In this document: piece by piece, positions 15,886 through 24,589 of the stretch
Layout: every line of letters starts with the position of its first letter
Position numbering within the stretch: position 1 is the stretch's first letter
Assembly: GCF_024753135.1 (NCBI RefSeq)
Contig: NZ_JANUGP010000017.1
Span: 62,001 to 126,000, forward strand
Length of the DNA stretch: 64,000 bases
From: Streptomyces pyxinicus
GTDB taxonomy: Bacteria; Actinomycetota; Actinomycetes; Streptomycetales; Streptomycetaceae
Reading direction: 5' to 3'
Notes under the pieces: generated by a model
The model's database searches: none
Told to the model about the DNA's origin: nothing
Seen by the model: the letters and a program-made list of their open reading frames with translations, nothing else
Program-made: the position numbers and the translations under genes

Positions 15886-16777
15886 GCTTGGCCAGGGTGG
15901 CCCTGGTGTCCGTCTTCAGCCAGTCCGACACGTCGGCGAGGGCGGGCGGATCCTTGTCCTTGTCGTAGGAGCTGAGGTAGGCGCTGTAGCTCATGCTGTA
16001 GGTGGCCCAGCCGTCCCGGACGGCGAGCGTGGCGTACCGGGAGCCGCTGGAAGAGCCGCTGGTGGTGTCCTGGCTGACCAGGTAGGCCTCGTCGCCGATG
16101 CCGGTGACCGGGTCGACGTCGTAGCCCTTGTGGCTGTCGCCGTAGTTCTTCCAGGTGGCGGTGAACTCGGGCCCGGGGTCGGTCTTCCGGTGCAGGTCGA
16201 GCTGCATGGAGAGGTACGCGTCGGCGTAGGAGGAGCCGGATTTCTTCAGGCTCACGCTGCAGTAACCCTCGTCCAGCACCGGGTCCTTGAGGGAGGTGTG
16301 GGCCGGCGAGGAGTCGTTCTCGGTGTACTCGTCCTTGAAGGAGGAGTAGTCGGCGTCGGAGCACAGGTCGGCCGGTGCCGCGTAGCCGCGCAGGTCCGCG
16401 CTGTCGCCGGTGCCGCCGAGCAGGAGAACACCGCCCGCCCACGCCGCGGAGGCCACGACCGCGCCGACGACCGCCCACAGCACCGCCTTGCCGGCACCAC
16501 CGCCGCCGGCCGCGGGGGGTGGCACGGGTCCGAACTGCGGTGCCTGCGCGTACGGGTTGACCGGCGGCGGGTACCCCGGGACCCCCTGGCCCGGCTGCGG
16601 CGGGACCGCGGGCTGTCCGACCAGCGTGGGCTGCGCGTAGGGGTTTCCCGGCGGCGGGGACGCCGGGTTGGGGTACGGGTAGGCCGTCGGCTGCGGCGGG
16701 ACGGCCGGCTGCTGCGCGGGCGGCTGGGGCTGCTGAGGCGGCTGGTCCGCCGGCTGCGGCGGAGGTGGCGTGGACAT
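15875..16777 (-). CDS. Proline-rich single-pass membrane protein with extracytoplasmic domain
   Basis: The 300-residue protein has a cytoplasmic Pro/Gln/Ala-rich N-terminus (~1-95) with repeats like NPYAQPT and NPYAQAP. One membrane helix follows (~97-120: KAVLWAVVGAVVASAAWAGGVLLL), then an extracytoplasmic domain (~125-300). The latter has a DLCSDADYSSFK segment, a second cysteine at EGYCSV, and a terminal helix. This layout is common in streptomycete proteins annotated only as membrane proteins. No function can be inferred. Confidence 0.75.
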   Translation of the reverse strand: MSTPPPPQPADQPPQQPQPPAQQPAVPPQPTAYPYPNPASPPPGNPYAQPTLVGQPAVPPQPGQGVPGYPPPVNPYAQAPQFGPVPPPAAGGGGAGKAVLWAVVGAVVASAAWAGGVLLLGGTGDSADLRGYAAPADLCSDADYSSFKDEYTENDSSPAHTSLKDPVLDEGYCSVSLKKSGSSYADAYLSMQLDLHRKTDPGPEFTATWKNYGDSHKGYDVDPVTGIGDEAYLVSQDTTSGSSSGSRYATLAVRDGWATYSMSYSAYLSSYDKDKDPPALADVSDWLKTDTRATLAKLKG

Positions 16778-16887
16778 GGCCCGAACATAATGGATACCCG
16801 CTGGTCAAGTCCCCTTCGGGCGCCGATCGTTATGGTCCGTGGACATCGGGTGCCGTCCCGTGACACAGCGGCCGGACCGGACAAGGC

Positions 16888-18147
16888 TCAGGGGGCGAGC
16901 GGCAGGGGCCGGACAGGGAGGTCCCGCACGCTGTTGCCGACGAACCCGGCGTGCGGGGCCAGTTCACTCTCGGGGACGGCGAGCCGCAGTCCGGGGAAGC
17001 GCGTGAACAGTCTCTCCAGCGCTACCGCGGCCTCCATACGGGCCAGCGGGGCGCCCAGGCAGTAGTGGGCGCCGTGGCCCAGCGAGAGGTGGCGTACGGC
17101 GTCGGGGCGGGCGGGGCGGGTGACGTCGAAGCGGTCGGCGTCGGGGCCGTGCGCGGCGGGGTCCCGGCCGGCGGCGGAGTAGCCCGCGAGCACCGGGGTG
17201 CCGGCCGGCAGGAGCGTGCCGTCGAGGGTGAGGTCCCGTACCGGGTAGCGGAACGGGAAGCAGCTGACCGGAGCGTCCCAGCGCAGGGTCTCCTCCACCA
17301 CGTCGGCCCAGCCCGCCCGGCCGGCGCGGACCAGGTCGAGCTGGTCGGGGTGGGCGCACAGGGCGCGTACGGCGTTGGTGACCAGGTTGAGCGTGGTCTC
17401 GTGCCCGGCGATGATCATCAGCAGGAGTGTGCCGATCAGCTCCTGGTGTCCGAGCCGGTCCCCGCCCTCCTCGCGGGCGGCGATGAGGGCACTGGTGAGG
17501 TCGTCGGCCGGGTGCGCGGCCTTGGCGGCGGCGATCTCGCCGAGGACGGCGACGAGTTCCCGGTTGGCGGCGACGGCCTCGGCGGGCTCGGTGTCGGTCG
17601 CCACGACCTTCGCCCCGAGCCGGTGCAACCGGTCACGGAACTCCGCTGCCACACCGAGGAGTTCACCGATGACGGCCAGAGGCAGCGGCAGCGCGAAGTG
17701 CCGCCGGAGATCGGCGACCCCGTCCGCCTGCCGGGCGGCGCCCTCCAGCCCATCGAGGAACTGATCGGTCAACTCCTCGACGCGAGGGCGGAGTTCCTCG
17801 ACGCGCCGGGGGGTGAAGGCGCGGCTCACCAGGGACCGCAGCCGCCGGTGGTCGGCGCCGTCGGCGGTGGTCATGCCCGGCACGGTCGCGAAGGTGCGCA
17901 GCGGCCAGCCCTCGGCGACGCGCCCCTCCCGCAGCGCCGTGAAGTGCCGTGCTTCCTTGGCGACTTCGGGATGCTGGAGGAACTCCTTCAGCGCCTCGTG
18001 CCCGAGGACGACCATGCCCTCGATCCCTCCGGGCAGCTCGACCGGCGCCACGGAACCCTGGGCGAGCAGCCGCGCGTCGCGGGCGTGCGGGCAGCCGCCG
18101 GCCGGGTCGAGGCGGTGCGGTGTACGGGCGGCGGGCATGTTCTCCAC
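16888..18147 (-). CDS. Cytochrome P450
   Basis: The 419-residue P450 has the I-helix oxygen-activation motif AGHETT (~248), the K-helix EETLRW (ExxR-type), and the heme loop LSLGHGAHYCLGAPLAR, whose cysteine is the axial ligand. The AGHET and GHG.HYC variants fit class I bacterial P450s of the CYP107-like kind. The GTG at 18147 was chosen because AGGAG lies seven bases upstream. The ATG at 18138 would leave only three bases to the nearest GGAG. No ferredoxin or reductase gene is adjacent, so redox partners come from elsewhere. Substrate unknown. Confidence 0.88.
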   Translation of the reverse strand: MENMPAARTPHRLDPAGGCPHARDARLLAQGSVAPVELPGGIEGMVVLGHEALKEFLQHPEVAKEARHFTALREGRVAEGWPLRTFATVPGMTTADGADHRRLRSLVSRAFTPRRVEELRPRVEELTDQFLDGLEGAARQADGVADLRRHFALPLPLAVIGELLGVAAEFRDRLHRLGAKVVATDTEPAEAVAANRELVAVLGEIAAAKAAHPADDLTSALIAAREEGGDRLGHQELIGTLLLMIIAGHETTLNLVTNAVRALCAHPDQLDLVRAGRAGWADVVEETLRWDAPVSCFPFRYPVRDLTLDGTLLPAGTPVLAGYSAAGRDPAAHGPDADRFDVTRPARPDAVRHLSLGHGAHYCLGAPLARMEAAVALERLFTRFPGLRLAVPESELAPHAGFVGNSVRDLPVRPLPLAP

Positions 18148-18520
18148 CGGACGACTCCTGACTTCCCCGGGGACAGGACGGCTCGATGGTAGGCGCCCCG
18201 GGCCGGTCGCGGCGCGGGTCCGTGAGCGGCGGGCGGGAACAGGCCGGTGCGGCGGCTTGTTGAAGCGGTCACGGGCACGGCCACGCATCGAGTGGTACCG
18301 TGCAGTCAGCACTCGTGAAACGCCCGCCCTGGGCGCCGGTGCCGTTTCTCTCTCCTCCAGCTGACCGATCCGCCGCTCTCTCGGCACGTCAGCTTCCCAG
18401 CACCACCTCGCGACCTGGCCTTCCGTGCCGTACCCGAGGTGCCGTTCCGCCGCGCGCTCGCGGCCTTCCCCCGCCGTCTCCACAGTCTTCAGTCTTCCGT
18501 CCGCGAAAGGACATCCCTCC
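18148..18520. other. Divergent intergenic region between P450 and rho-like genes
   Basis: These 373 bases carry the promoters of both divergent genes. The part next to the rho-like gene (about 18340-18510) is relatively rich in CT, with repeated TCTTC/CTCTC stretches, which could be an unstructured leader. I see no gene or strong hairpin. Confidence 0.35.
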
Positions 18521-19675
18521 ATGACCACCACACTCGAACACCCCGCCGTGGGCCGGAAGGCCCCGGCCACGCCCGCCCGGCTCGTCACCGGCGTCCTCGA
18601 CGTCGACGCGCACGGGAAGGGGCACCTCAGGGCAGCGGGCCTGCTGCCCTCCCCCGGCGACCCGGCGGTCCCCCCGGCCCTGATCCGCCGGCACGGACTG
18701 CGCAAGGGCGACCTGGTCGAGGGCGTGCTCGGCGACCGGGGCACCCTGACCGAGGTCGCCCGGGTCGACGGCCGCGCCCCCGCCGACCTGGGCGGACGCC
18801 GGCACTTCCGGGACCTGACCCCGGTGCATCCGCACCGCCGGCTGCGCCTCGAACACCCCGGGTCCGGCCTGGCCGGGCGCGTCACCGATCTGCTGGCGCC
18901 GGTCGGCAAGGGCCAGCGGGGACTGCTCGTGGCCCCGCCCAAGAGCGGCAAGACCGTGCTGCTCCAGCAGTACGCCGCCGCGGTCGCCGGCAACCACCCG
19001 GAGTGCCGGCTGCTGGTGCTGCTGCTGGACGAGCGGCCCGAGGAGGTCACCGAGATGCGCCGCTCGGTGCGCGGCGAGGTGTACGCCTCCACCTTCGACC
19101 GCTCCGCCAAGGAGCACATCGCGCTGGCCGAACTCGTCGTCGAGCGGGCGAAGCGCCTGGTCGAGGCCGGGGAGGACGTCGTGATCCTGCTGGACTCGCT
19201 GACCCGGCTGTGCCGGGCCCACAACAACGCCTCCGCCGCCGGCGGCCGTACCCTGAGCGGCGGGGTCGACGCGGGCGCCCTGCTCGGCCCCAAGCGGTTC
19301 TTCGGCGCCGCCCGGCAGACCGAGGAAGCCGGCTCGCTCACCATCCTCGCCACCGCCCTGGTGGACACCGGCTCGCGCGCCGACGGTTACTTCTTCGAGG
19401 AGCTGAAGAGCACGGGCAACATGGAGTTCCGGCTGGACCGGGAACTCGCCGCCCGCCGGGTCTTCCCGGCCGTGGACATCGACGCCACCGGCACCCGGCG
19501 CGAGGAACTCCTGCTCGAATCGGCCGAGTTGACGGCCGTACAGGGACTGCGCCGGGCCCTGCGGTCCCGGGACGGCGCCGCGCACGGGTCGGAGACCCTG
19601 CTGGAGCGGCTGCGGAACACGCCGGACAACGCCACCTTCCTGCGGCGGATCCGGCCCACCCTGCCGGCCGGCTGA
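18521..19675 (+). CDS. Short Rho-type RNA helicase (second Rho paralogue)
   Basis: The 385-residue protein has the Rho order: an OB-fold primary RNA site (~20-85) and a RecA-like motor (~115-385). Motor motifs are intact: Walker A APPKSGKT at 138-145, the catalytic glutamate in LDERPEEVTEMR, Walker B VVILLDSLTRL, Q-loop GPKRFFGAAR, R-loop region ELKSTGNME, and the arginine finger in GTRREELL. The OB-fold RNP1 motif, usually DGFGFLR, reads HGKGHLR (31-37), so both aromatic base-stacking residues are lost. Housekeeping actinobacterial Rho is much longer, with a basic insert. This is therefore probably an accessory Rho with changed RNA preference. ATG 18521 follows CGAAAGG. Confidence 0.85.
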   Translation: MTTTLEHPAVGRKAPATPARLVTGVLDVDAHGKGHLRAAGLLPSPGDPAVPPALIRRHGLRKGDLVEGVLGDRGTLTEVARVDGRAPADLGGRRHFRDLTPVHPHRRLRLEHPGSGLAGRVTDLLAPVGKGQRGLLVAPPKSGKTVLLQQYAAAVAGNHPECRLLVLLLDERPEEVTEMRRSVRGEVYASTFDRSAKEHIALAELVVERAKRLVEAGEDVVILLDSLTRLCRAHNNASAAGGRTLSGGVDAGALLGPKRFFGAARQTEEAGSLTILATALVDTGSRADGYFFEELKSTGNMEFRLDRELAARRVFPAVDIDATGTRREELLLESAELTAVQGLRRALRSRDGAAHGSETLLERLRNTPDNATFLRRIRPTLPAG

Positions 19676-19778
19676 CCCGGTCACCGAGGGCGGCCGAGTG
19701 CGGCATCCGGGTTGCTCGGATGGGCCGAACGGCCCGGCCGACGCGGCATGTCCGCCCGTCCTTCGTACGTTGTTTCAT

Positions 19779-20957
19779 ATGATCACCGGACTTTCTCATC
19801 GGACGGCCGTGTCGGCCTGTTGCCTGTGCGTGGCAGGGGTACTGGCGCTGACGCCGGCCACGGCGGCCGCCGCGCACCGCGCCGGGGACCCCGCCCCGCC
19901 CCGGCCGGCCGCGATGCCCGGGCCCTCCCTTCTCTACCGGGACGGCATCCAGGTCCGGCCGCGCCAGGGCGCACCCGCGCTGCCCACCCCCTCGGCGCTG
20001 TCCTGGCTGGTGGCCGACGCCGGTACGGGTGACGTGCTGGCGGCGAACGGGGCGCACCGCCCGCTGCCGCCCGCGAGCACCATGAAGACCCTGTTCGCCC
20101 TCACCGTGCTGCCCTCGCTGCCCAGCTCGATGCAGCACACCGTGCGCTACGAGGAACTGGAGGACGTCGGCGAGGGCAGCAGCCTGGTCGGTGTCGAGGA
20201 GGGGCACTCCTACCGCGTGGCCGACCTGTGGCACGGGGTGTTCCTCAGCTCCGGGAACGACGCCGTGCACGTGCTGGCCTCGCTCGGCGGCGGCTGGCAG
20301 GCCACCACCGCCCGGATGCAGGTCAAGGCCCGTGCGCTCGGCGCCCTGGACACCCATGTCGTCTCCCCCGACGGCTACGACGCCCCCGGCCAGGTCTCCT
20401 CCGCGTTCGACCTCGCGGTCTTCGGCCGCGCGGGGCTGCACAACCCCGACTTCGCCCGGTATTGCGGCACCGCCCAGGCCGGCTTTCCCGGTGACGGCTC
20501 GTCGTACGCGATCGAGAACACCAACCGGCTGCTGACCGGCGAGGACGGTGTGGCGCCCTACCCGGGGCTGCTCGGCATCAAGAACGGCTACACCAGCAAC
20601 GCGGGCAACACGCTGGTGGCCGCCGCCCGGCGGGGCGGGCGCACCCTCGTCGTGACCGTGATGAACCCTCAGGAGGGCGACGGCCTCGCGGTGTACGAGG
20701 AGGCGCGCGCGCTGCTCGACTGGGGCTTCGCGGCGGCCGGGCACGTCGATCCGGTGGGCTCACTGGACGCGCTGCGCGCGAAGTCCGCCGCCGCGTCGGC
20801 GTCGGCGCTCCCGGTCTCGGCGGCCACCTCGGGGTCGCCGGACGACGACTCGGGCTGGTCCGGCACGGCCGTCGTCGCCGGGCTTTCGGGGCTCGGCGCG
20901 GGAGCGGTGGCGCTGCGGCTGCGGGCCAAGGGCCACGGCCGGTCCACCCGGGTCTGA
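19779..20957 (+). CDS. D-alanyl-D-alanine carboxypeptidase (class C-type low-mass PBP)
   Basis: The 392-residue exported protein has a signal peptide (to about TAAAAH, ~33). The serine-peptidase motifs are SxxK in PASTMKTLF (~98-107), SxN as SGND, and the third motif as GIKNGYTSNAG, where KNG replaces the more common KTG. A C-terminal transmembrane helix (~367-385) with a basic tail anchors it. It should trim the terminal D-alanine from peptidoglycan stem peptides outside the membrane. No clear ribosome site precedes ATG 19779. Its last 289 bp overlap the convergent glycosyltransferase gene. Confidence 0.83.
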   Translation: MITGLSHRTAVSACCLCVAGVLALTPATAAAAHRAGDPAPPRPAAMPGPSLLYRDGIQVRPRQGAPALPTPSALSWLVADAGTGDVLAANGAHRPLPPASTMKTLFALTVLPSLPSSMQHTVRYEELEDVGEGSSLVGVEEGHSYRVADLWHGVFLSSGNDAVHVLASLGGGWQATTARMQVKARALGALDTHVVSPDGYDAPGQVSSAFDLAVFGRAGLHNPDFARYCGTAQAGFPGDGSSYAIENTNRLLTGEDGVAPYPGLLGIKNGYTSNAGNTLVAAARRGGRTLVVTVMNPQEGDGLAVYEEARALLDWGFAAAGHVDPVGSLDALRAKSAAASASALPVSAATSGSPDDDSGWSGTAVVAGLSGLGAGAVALRLRAKGHGRSTRV

Positions 20958-22075
20958 CCGACCGGCAGGCCCAGCAGCAGGCCGAGGGTGATCCAGGTAT
21001 AGGCGTTGGCCCCGAGGAAGGCGCCCGGGCCGGCCGCGCCGTCCGACCACAGCCAGACCACGCTGGTGCACAGCACGGCGTACAGGGCGCCGGCGGCGCG
21101 CGGCCGGCCGGCGCGCAGCAGTACGGCGAAGGACGGCAGCAGCCAGACCAGGTGGTGCACCCAGGTGACGGGGCTGACCAGGCAGGCCGCCGCGCCGGTG
21201 AGCGCGGACGCGGCCGGCCAGTCCCCGGCCGCCACCGCCCGGCGGGCGCGCCAGGCCCAGACGCACAGGGTCAGCAGCACCGCCGTCGCCCACAGCGGGC
21301 GCCCCGGTTCGCCGAGGCGGGCCAGCACTCCTTGCAGGGACTGGTTCGAGACGTAGTCCAGGCGGCCCACCCGGCCGGTGTCCCACAGCGCCCGGGTCCA
21401 GTAGGACCGGGAGGCGCCCGGGTCCACGCAGGCGGCCAGCCCGGTCGTCGCGACGGCCACGGCCGTCGCGACGCCGGCCGCGCGGCGGCGCCCGGCGAGC
21501 AGCAGCAGACCGATGAACAGGGTGGGCGTGAGTTTCACGGCCGCGGCCAACCCGATCCCGATGCCCGCCCAGCGGCCCCGGCCGGTGGCGAGCAGCCGGC
21601 AGTCGGTGAGCACCAGGGCGAGCAGGACGAGGTTGACCTGCCCGAAGCTGAAGGTGTCGCGCAGCGGCTCGAACAGGGCGAGCGCGCACAGCGCGAGCGA
21701 CCACCGGTACCAGCCGTGCCGGCGCCACGCGGCACCGGCCAGCAGCCGCAGGACGACGGCGAGCGCGGCCAGGTTCACCAGCAGGGACAGGACGATCGCG
21801 GGGGTGCGGCCGAGCGGGGCCAGCGGCAGCATGGCGACGGCGGCGAAGGGCGGGTAGGTGAAGCCGTAGGCGGTGCCGGGCACGTGGTAGTCGTAGATCC
21901 GGCCGCCGTGCGTCCAGGTGTGCACGGTGCCGTAGTAGACGCGCAGGTCGAAGAAGTCGCGCAGCAGCGGCACGGTGGCGGTGAAGAGCGCGACGGCACC
22001 GGCGAGGACGCACACCAGCAGCGCCCGGCCCCGCTCGGTGCGCGGCGCCCGCGTCCCCAGAGGCCGCCGCCTCAC
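20669..22075 (-). CDS. Glycosyltransferase 87 family polyprenol-phosphate mannosyltransferase
   Basis: This polytopic membrane protein of 468 residues has about ten hydrophobic segments. Near the start, DLRVYYGTVHTWTHGGRIYDYHVPG and FTYPPFAA match the DUF2029/GT87 mannosyltransferases, which use polyprenyl-phosphate mannose on the outer face. The conserved SNQSLQGVLAR and VTWVHHLVWLLP segments follow. The GTG at 22075 overlaps the stop of mptB in a GTGA arrangement, so the two are coupled. The family-like part ends near 20975. No stop occurs until 20669, giving an Ala/Ser/Pro-rich tail of ~100 residues antisense to the carboxypeptidase gene. Confidence 0.78.
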   Translation of the reverse strand: MRRRPLGTRAPRTERGRALLVCVLAGAVALFTATVPLLRDFFDLRVYYGTVHTWTHGGRIYDYHVPGTAYGFTYPPFAAVAMLPLAPLGRTPAIVLSLLVNLAALAVVLRLLAGAAWRRHGWYRWSLALCALALFEPLRDTFSFGQVNLVLLALVLTDCRLLATGRGRWAGIGIGLAAAVKLTPTLFIGLLLLAGRRRAAGVATAVAVATTGLAACVDPGASRSYWTRALWDTGRVGRLDYVSNQSLQGVLARLGEPGRPLWATAVLLTLCVWAWRARRAVAAGDWPAASALTGAAACLVSPVTWVHHLVWLLPSFAVLLRAGRPRAAGALYAVLCTSVVWLWSDGAAGPGAFLGANAYTWITLGLLLGLPVGQTRVDRPWPLARSRSATAPAPSPESPATTAVPDQPESSSGDPEVAAETGSADADAAADFARSASSEPTGSTCPAAAKPQSSSARASSYTARPSPS

Positions 22076-23460
22076 GCCGTACGCCCCGGCACCGGAACCC
22101 GCGCCGCCTGGTGGGCCTGCCACAGGACGACCACACCGAGCACCCCGCCGCACACCGCGAGGACCAGTTGCCCGGGCTGGGCCGGGCCGCCGCTGGGCAG
22201 TACGGCGAGGGCCAGTACGCCGACCAGGACGGCGGCCCGTCGGCGTACCGGGGTGTCGGGCGCGCCGGCGGCGATGAGGAACAGGCCCCACAGCACGTAC
22301 CAGGGGCGGATCGCCGGGCCGAGGACGGCGACGGCCAGCAGGCTCAGACCGAGCGCGTACACCGGGCCGGGGCGCGCCCGGAGCCAGATCAGCAGGACGG
22401 CACCGGCGGTGGCGGCGAGGCCGGCCAGGTGCCAGACCGGGACGGCCAGCGGGGCGAGGCCGCTGCCGAGGTGCGTGAGCAGAGCGCCGGTGGCCCGGCC
22501 GAGCAGGCTGGTCAGTGCCCAGTTCCGCGGGGAGACAGGAGTGCTCAGGGCGGCGATCCAGCCGTAGCCGGTGCCGGCCAGGGCCGTGGCGGCGACCGTC
22601 GTCGCGGCGCAGGCCGCTGCCGTGGCCAGGACGGCGGGCAGCGGCCGTCTCCCGGCGCGCACCGCGAGGATGACGACCGCCAGCAGCCCGAGCGCCGCCG
22701 GTGCCTTGACCAGGCCGGCGAGGGTGACCAGGACCGCGCCGGGGGCGGGTCCGAGCCCGCGTGCGGCGAGCAGGCCGAGGCCGAGCAGGCCGAGCATCAG
22801 GGCGTCGTTGTGGGCGCCCGCGACCAAATGCAGCAGGACCAGCGGGTTCAGGGCGCCCAGCCAGAGCGCGGCGGCCGGGTCGGCGCCGCTGAGCCGGGCG
22901 AGCCGGGGCAGCGCCGCCGCCATGAGGGCGACGCCGAACAGGGCCAGCAGCCGCATCCCGAGCAGGCCGGCGGGCAGTTCACCGCGGGTGAGGCCGGACA
23001 GGACGGAGGCGGGCGCCAGGAACGCCGGGCCGTAGGGGGCGCCGGTGTGCCGCCACATCGGGGCGACCTCGTCGGCGAGCGGACCGCCGAGCCGGGCGGG
23101 GCCCTGGCCGTAGACGTCCAGGTGGGCGTCGGCCATCGCGCCCTGTGCGAGATAGCTGTAGACGTCCCGGCTGAACAGCGGCGGCGCGAGCAGCAGCGGA
23201 GCCGCCCACACGGCGAGCACCAGGAGCAGGTCGCGCGGTGCCGGTGGCCGGGGGCCGCGTACCAGGCGGCCGAGGAGCACCCAGGCGGCCGTGAGCAGGA
23301 CGACGCCGAAGTACACCCCGACCAGGCCGAGCCCGGCCTGCGCCGGGGCGGGCAGGTCCCGGACGGGCAGGGCGCCGGCCGTCTCGCCGCCCAGGGCGAG
23401 AGCGGCGGTGCCCGCCAGCCCCAGTGACCGGCAGCGGCGGAGATCGACGGGGGATGCCAT
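22072..23460 (-). CDS. mptB: Polyprenol phosphomannose-dependent alpha-1,6-mannosyltransferase, MptB-like
   Basis: The 462-residue integral membrane protein has about a dozen helices. The catalytic first loop appears as LFSRDVYSYLAQGAMADAHLDVY, with its aspartate and SYLAQG typical of MptA/MptB enzymes that extend lipomannan-type chains with mannose from polyprenyl-phosphate. NPLVLLHLVAGAHNDALM and IRPWYVLWGLFL are further family blocks. In Streptomyces the acceptor may be lipoglycan or glycoprotein glycan. The start at ATG 23460 is preferred over GTG 23469; the ribosome site is weak for both. It is coupled to the downstream GT87 gene. Confidence 0.82.
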   Translation of the reverse strand: MASPVDLRRCRSLGLAGTAALALGGETAGALPVRDLPAPAQAGLGLVGVYFGVVLLTAAWVLLGRLVRGPRPPAPRDLLLVLAVWAAPLLLAPPLFSRDVYSYLAQGAMADAHLDVYGQGPARLGGPLADEVAPMWRHTGAPYGPAFLAPASVLSGLTRGELPAGLLGMRLLALFGVALMAAALPRLARLSGADPAAALWLGALNPLVLLHLVAGAHNDALMLGLLGLGLLAARGLGPAPGAVLVTLAGLVKAPAALGLLAVVILAVRAGRRPLPAVLATAAACAATTVAATALAGTGYGWIAALSTPVSPRNWALTSLLGRATGALLTHLGSGLAPLAVPVWHLAGLAATAGAVLLIWLRARPGPVYALGLSLLAVAVLGPAIRPWYVLWGLFLIAAGAPDTPVRRRAAVLVGVLALAVLPSGGPAQPGQLVLAVCGGVLGVVVLWQAHQAARVPVPGRTA

Positions 23461-23575
23461 GGCCAACACGGGTTCAGCGTGTCGACACGGGATGGCCGGA
23501 AGACGACGCCCCCTCCACCGGCGGACGGCCCGGACGTGACCGGCGCGTGCGGGGGGGCGGACGAGGGGCGTGCGG

Positions 23576-24514
23576 TCAGAACACCGAGAGGCCGGTGAGC
23601 GTCGTGAACCGGTCGAGGGCGGCCACCCCGGCCACCGAGTTGCCGCGCTCGTCCAGGCCCGGGCTCCACACGCACAGCGTGCACCGGCCGGGCACGACAG
23701 CGATGATCCCGCCGCCGACCCCGCTCTTGCCGGGCAGGCCGACCCGGTAGGCGAAGTCGCCGGCCGCGTCGTAGGTGCCGCAGGTCAGCATGACCGCGTT
23801 GACCTGCTTGGCCTGGCTGCGGCTGAGCAGCCGGGAGCCGTCGGCGCGGATGCCGTGCCGGGCGAGGAAGCCGGTGGCGAGGGCGAGGTCGGCGCAGGAC
23901 GCGGCGACGGAGCACTGCCGGAAGTACTGGTCGAGCAGGACGGTCACGTCGTTGTCGATGTTGCCGTACGACGTCATGAAGTGGGCGAGGGCGGCGTTGC
24001 GGGCGCCGTGCGCGGTCTCGGAGGCGGCGACCTCCTGGTCGAAGTCCAGGGCCGGGTTGCCGCTCTCGGCGCGCAGGAAGGCCAGCAGTTCGCCGGCCGC
24101 GTCCCCGGTACGGGTCTGGAGCCGGTCGGTGACGACGAGGGCGCCCGCGTTGATGAAGGGGTTGCGCGGGATGCCGTTCTCGTACTCCAGCTGCACGAGG
24201 GAGTTGAACGGGTTGCCGGAGGGCTCGCGGCCCACGTGCTCCCAGAGTTCGTCGCCCTCGCGGGCCAGGTCGAGGGCGAGGGTGAACACCTTGGTGACGG
24301 ACTGGGTGGAGAACGGCTGGCGCCACTCCCCCACGCCGTACACCGTGCCGTCCAGTTCGGCGACGGCCATGCCGAAGCTGCGCGGGTCGCAGGCGGCGAG
24401 GGCCGGGATGTAGTCGGCGGGACGGCCGCGCCCGGGGGTGTGGCTGATCTCCTCGGCTATGCGTTCCAGGACCGGCAGGAAGGTGTCGGACGACGTCGTT
24501 GTCATGATCACCAT
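23576..24514 (-). CDS. glsA: Glutaminase A
   Basis: The 312-residue enzyme hydrolyses glutamine to glutamate and ammonia in the cytoplasm. It has the beta-lactamase-like serine signature: STQSVTKVF (SxxK), EPSGNPFNSL, NPFINAGALVV, FMTSYGNIDNDV and GLPGKSGVGGGI. Length and order match bacterial GlsA without extra C-terminal STAS or cNMP domains. GGAGG sits four bases before ATG 24514; GTG 24511 or ATG 24505 are alternative starts differing by only three residues. The neighbouring asparaginase gene on the same strand suggests linked amide-nitrogen release. Confidence 0.92.
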   Translation of the reverse strand: MVIMTTTSSDTFLPVLERIAEEISHTPGRGRPADYIPALAACDPRSFGMAVAELDGTVYGVGEWRQPFSTQSVTKVFTLALDLAREGDELWEHVGREPSGNPFNSLVQLEYENGIPRNPFINAGALVVTDRLQTRTGDAAGELLAFLRAESGNPALDFDQEVAASETAHGARNAALAHFMTSYGNIDNDVTVLLDQYFRQCSVAASCADLALATGFLARHGIRADGSRLLSRSQAKQVNAVMLTCGTYDAAGDFAYRVGLPGKSGVGGGIIAVVPGRCTLCVWSPGLDERGNSVAGVAALDRFTTLTGLSVF

Positions 24515-24589
24515 TGTGCCTCCGAGCCGGTCCCCGGGCGTACTCCTACCCACATCACCGCAGGTCAGGAGCCCGTCACCTGCTGCCGG

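Noticed and set aside
18148..19368. Long minus-strand open frame extending the P450 upstream through the rho-like gene
   Set aside because: The P450 has a good start at 18147. The extension is antisense to an unmistakable Rho coding region.
21152..23427. Long plus-strand frames opposite the two mannosyltransferases
   Set aside because: They are Gly/Gln/Arg-rich shadows. The minus-strand frames encode clear multi-helix membrane enzymes.
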